Shown: positions 62,991 to 64,000 of the stretch, piece by piece
Layout: each line of letters starts with the position of its first letter
Numbering within the stretch: the stretch's first letter is position 1
Source: Procambarus clarkii
Taxonomy: Eukaryota > Arthropoda > Malacostraca > Decapoda > Cambaridae
Assembly (NCBI RefSeq): GCF_040958095.1
Contig: NC_091233.1
Coordinates: forward strand, 21,831,297-21,895,296
Reading direction: 5' to 3'
DNA: 64,000 nucleotides
Position numbers and translations under genes: made by a program
The notes under the pieces: model-generated
What the model was told of the DNA's origin: nothing
Seen by the model: only the letters and a program-made list of their open reading frames with translations
The model's database searches: none

Positions 62991-63520
62991 GGTTTGTGCT
63001 TAAATTTATATTATTTTTGTAATAAAACTTTTCACTTGCCTGTCTCCTGGTATAGATGTCATATTTTTGTTTTATTTTCCACAATATTGCAGCCAATGTT
63101 AACAACACTAAAAAACACCTGTGAAAGAAGTAAGTACATTATATTAGTACAGTATCACTTATATTTAATGAATGGAAAAGTTCATTTCTTTATCTAAAAA
63201 AGAAAAGATTGACTAAAAATATCTTGTAAATTTCAATTTATCAAAGTAAGAATATTATGTGCAAAGAAAAACGTTGACATTAATAGGGAATATATTTTCA
63301 CAAAATGAACATCGGTATATGTAGCTTTACAAATGCTCTACCCACCCCAGTCTTTATTATATGTAAATTTATATAAGTAAGTACTGGTATTCATTTAAAA
63401 TTTAAACAATGCAAACTGTTTTGTATATTATGTCAAATACACACAATTTATGAACTGCATAATTTGATTTACAAACCCTGATATTAAACTATCATTTAGA
63501 AGATCACTCGATGTATTTAC
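62991..63520. other. Attractin intron, AT-rich
   Basis: Nothing recognised on either strand. Confidence 0.5.
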
Positions 63521-63588
63521 CTCAGCGAACCTGACCAACAGCACTGTCCCTACTCCAGTAAATAGCACAACACCCACGCGTGTACACA
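63521..63588 (-). CDS. Possible upstream attractin exon (membrane-segment end)
   Basis: On the minus strand an open stretch ends TTCGCTGAG|gtaaat at 63521 in phase 0, as the MASRPF exon requires. It reads VGVVLFTGVGTVLLVRFAE: a hydrophobic run followed by a basic residue, as expected for the inner end of a single membrane helix. A possible ttag acceptor precedes 63588. Joined, it would give ...VRFAE-RLLVEMEAMASRPF, which resembles the family junction. It could be chance, since the residues outside the membrane side were not found and the acceptor has little pyrimidine tract. Confidence 0.3.
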
Positions 63589-63619
63589 CTAACTACATCC
63601 CTCACGATCCAGAGCCTCA

Positions 63620-63806
63620 CTTGGGCTGAACAGTAGAGTGACGGACTCGCTTCATGCAGGTCGGCGTTCAATCCCCAACTGTCCAAGTGGTTGAGCATCA
63701 TTCCTTCCTCTCATCCCACCTTAAATCTTTATCCTGATCCCTTCCCAGTACTATATACTATAGCTGTAATGGCTTGGTGCTTCCTCCAGATAGATTCTTT
63801 CCCTTG
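63620..63806. repeat. Dispersed repeat (GGCTGRACAGTAGAG family), copy 2
   Basis: 'tgggctgaacagtagagtga' ... 'tctttatcctgatcccttcc' ... 'taatggcttggtgcttcctc'; parallels 5480-5660. Confidence 0.78.
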
Positions 63807-64000
63807 CCAAACAATACTTTCCTAACATCAACTACCGGTAAGTGAGGCCTAGTACTGGTGGGGAAGTGGGATAGTCACAATTCCCTAGTTACTTATACAC
63901 CTAATTTTAAAATTGGTCATAATGCAGTAAAATCATTCCTACCCACACTCCTGAGCATAGCAATGTTTTCTTGTTAAATCATTGATGTCTCAATACACAC

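Overview
This is an intron-rich, AT-rich, repeat-dominated eukaryotic window, almost certainly from a decapod crustacean (crayfish- or lobster-like; species not determinable here). The evidence is GT-AG split genes whose exon phases join correctly, many tRNA-headed SINEs, degraded CR1-like non-LTR retrotransposons, TTAGG-type (arthropod telomere-like) pentamers inside fold-back elements, and long (TA)n, (CA)n and minisatellite tracts. No bacterial gene organisation is present, and most open reading frames here are repeat artefacts.

Two protein-coding genes can be rebuilt. (1) On the + strand, about 8.07-33.14 kb, is an orthologue of SSX2IP/ADIP (afadin- and alpha-actinin-binding protein, a centrosome/centriolar-satellite and cell-junction coiled-coil protein). 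Twelve coding exons join in phase to 802 codons plus stop. A small alternative exon at 28562-28607 has the same entry phase and would give a 534-residue isoform with a different tail. (2) On the - strand, 61.1-57.3 kb, is the 3' end of an attractin-family gene (ATRN/ATRNL1; fly 'distracted'): three cytoplasmic-tail exons ending in -DTCI. The middle exon lies in an exact 180-bp tandem triplication. The two genes converge tail to tail across about 24 kb of repeat-rich DNA.

Layout: 0.1-0.6 kb, 56-bp tandem array; 1.0-2.0 kb, two GC-rich minisatellites; 2.9-4.0 kb, broken non-LTR retrotransposon; 4.5-6.5 kb, SINEs; 6.84-7.86 kb, Tigger-like DNA transposon remnant; 8-33 kb, SSX2IP with introns full of CR1-like fragments, SINEs, hairpins, an LTR element (19.68-21.46 kb) and two intronic minisatellites (31 bp and 40 bp); 33-57 kb, intergenic DNA with RT fragments, fold-back elements, a 370-bp (TA)n tract with two TTAGG-bearing palindromic elements, and a 67-bp array; 57.3-63.6 kb, attractin exons with SINEs in the introns.

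Points most worth following up: the attractin exon triplication, in which all three donors survive but only one in-phase acceptor does; the LTR element whose two LTRs carry the same 154-bp core in opposite orientations; the two alternative SSX2IP C-termini; and minisatellite units that match the ends of dispersed repeats. All homology calls come from reading translated exons and recalling the families; no database search was run.
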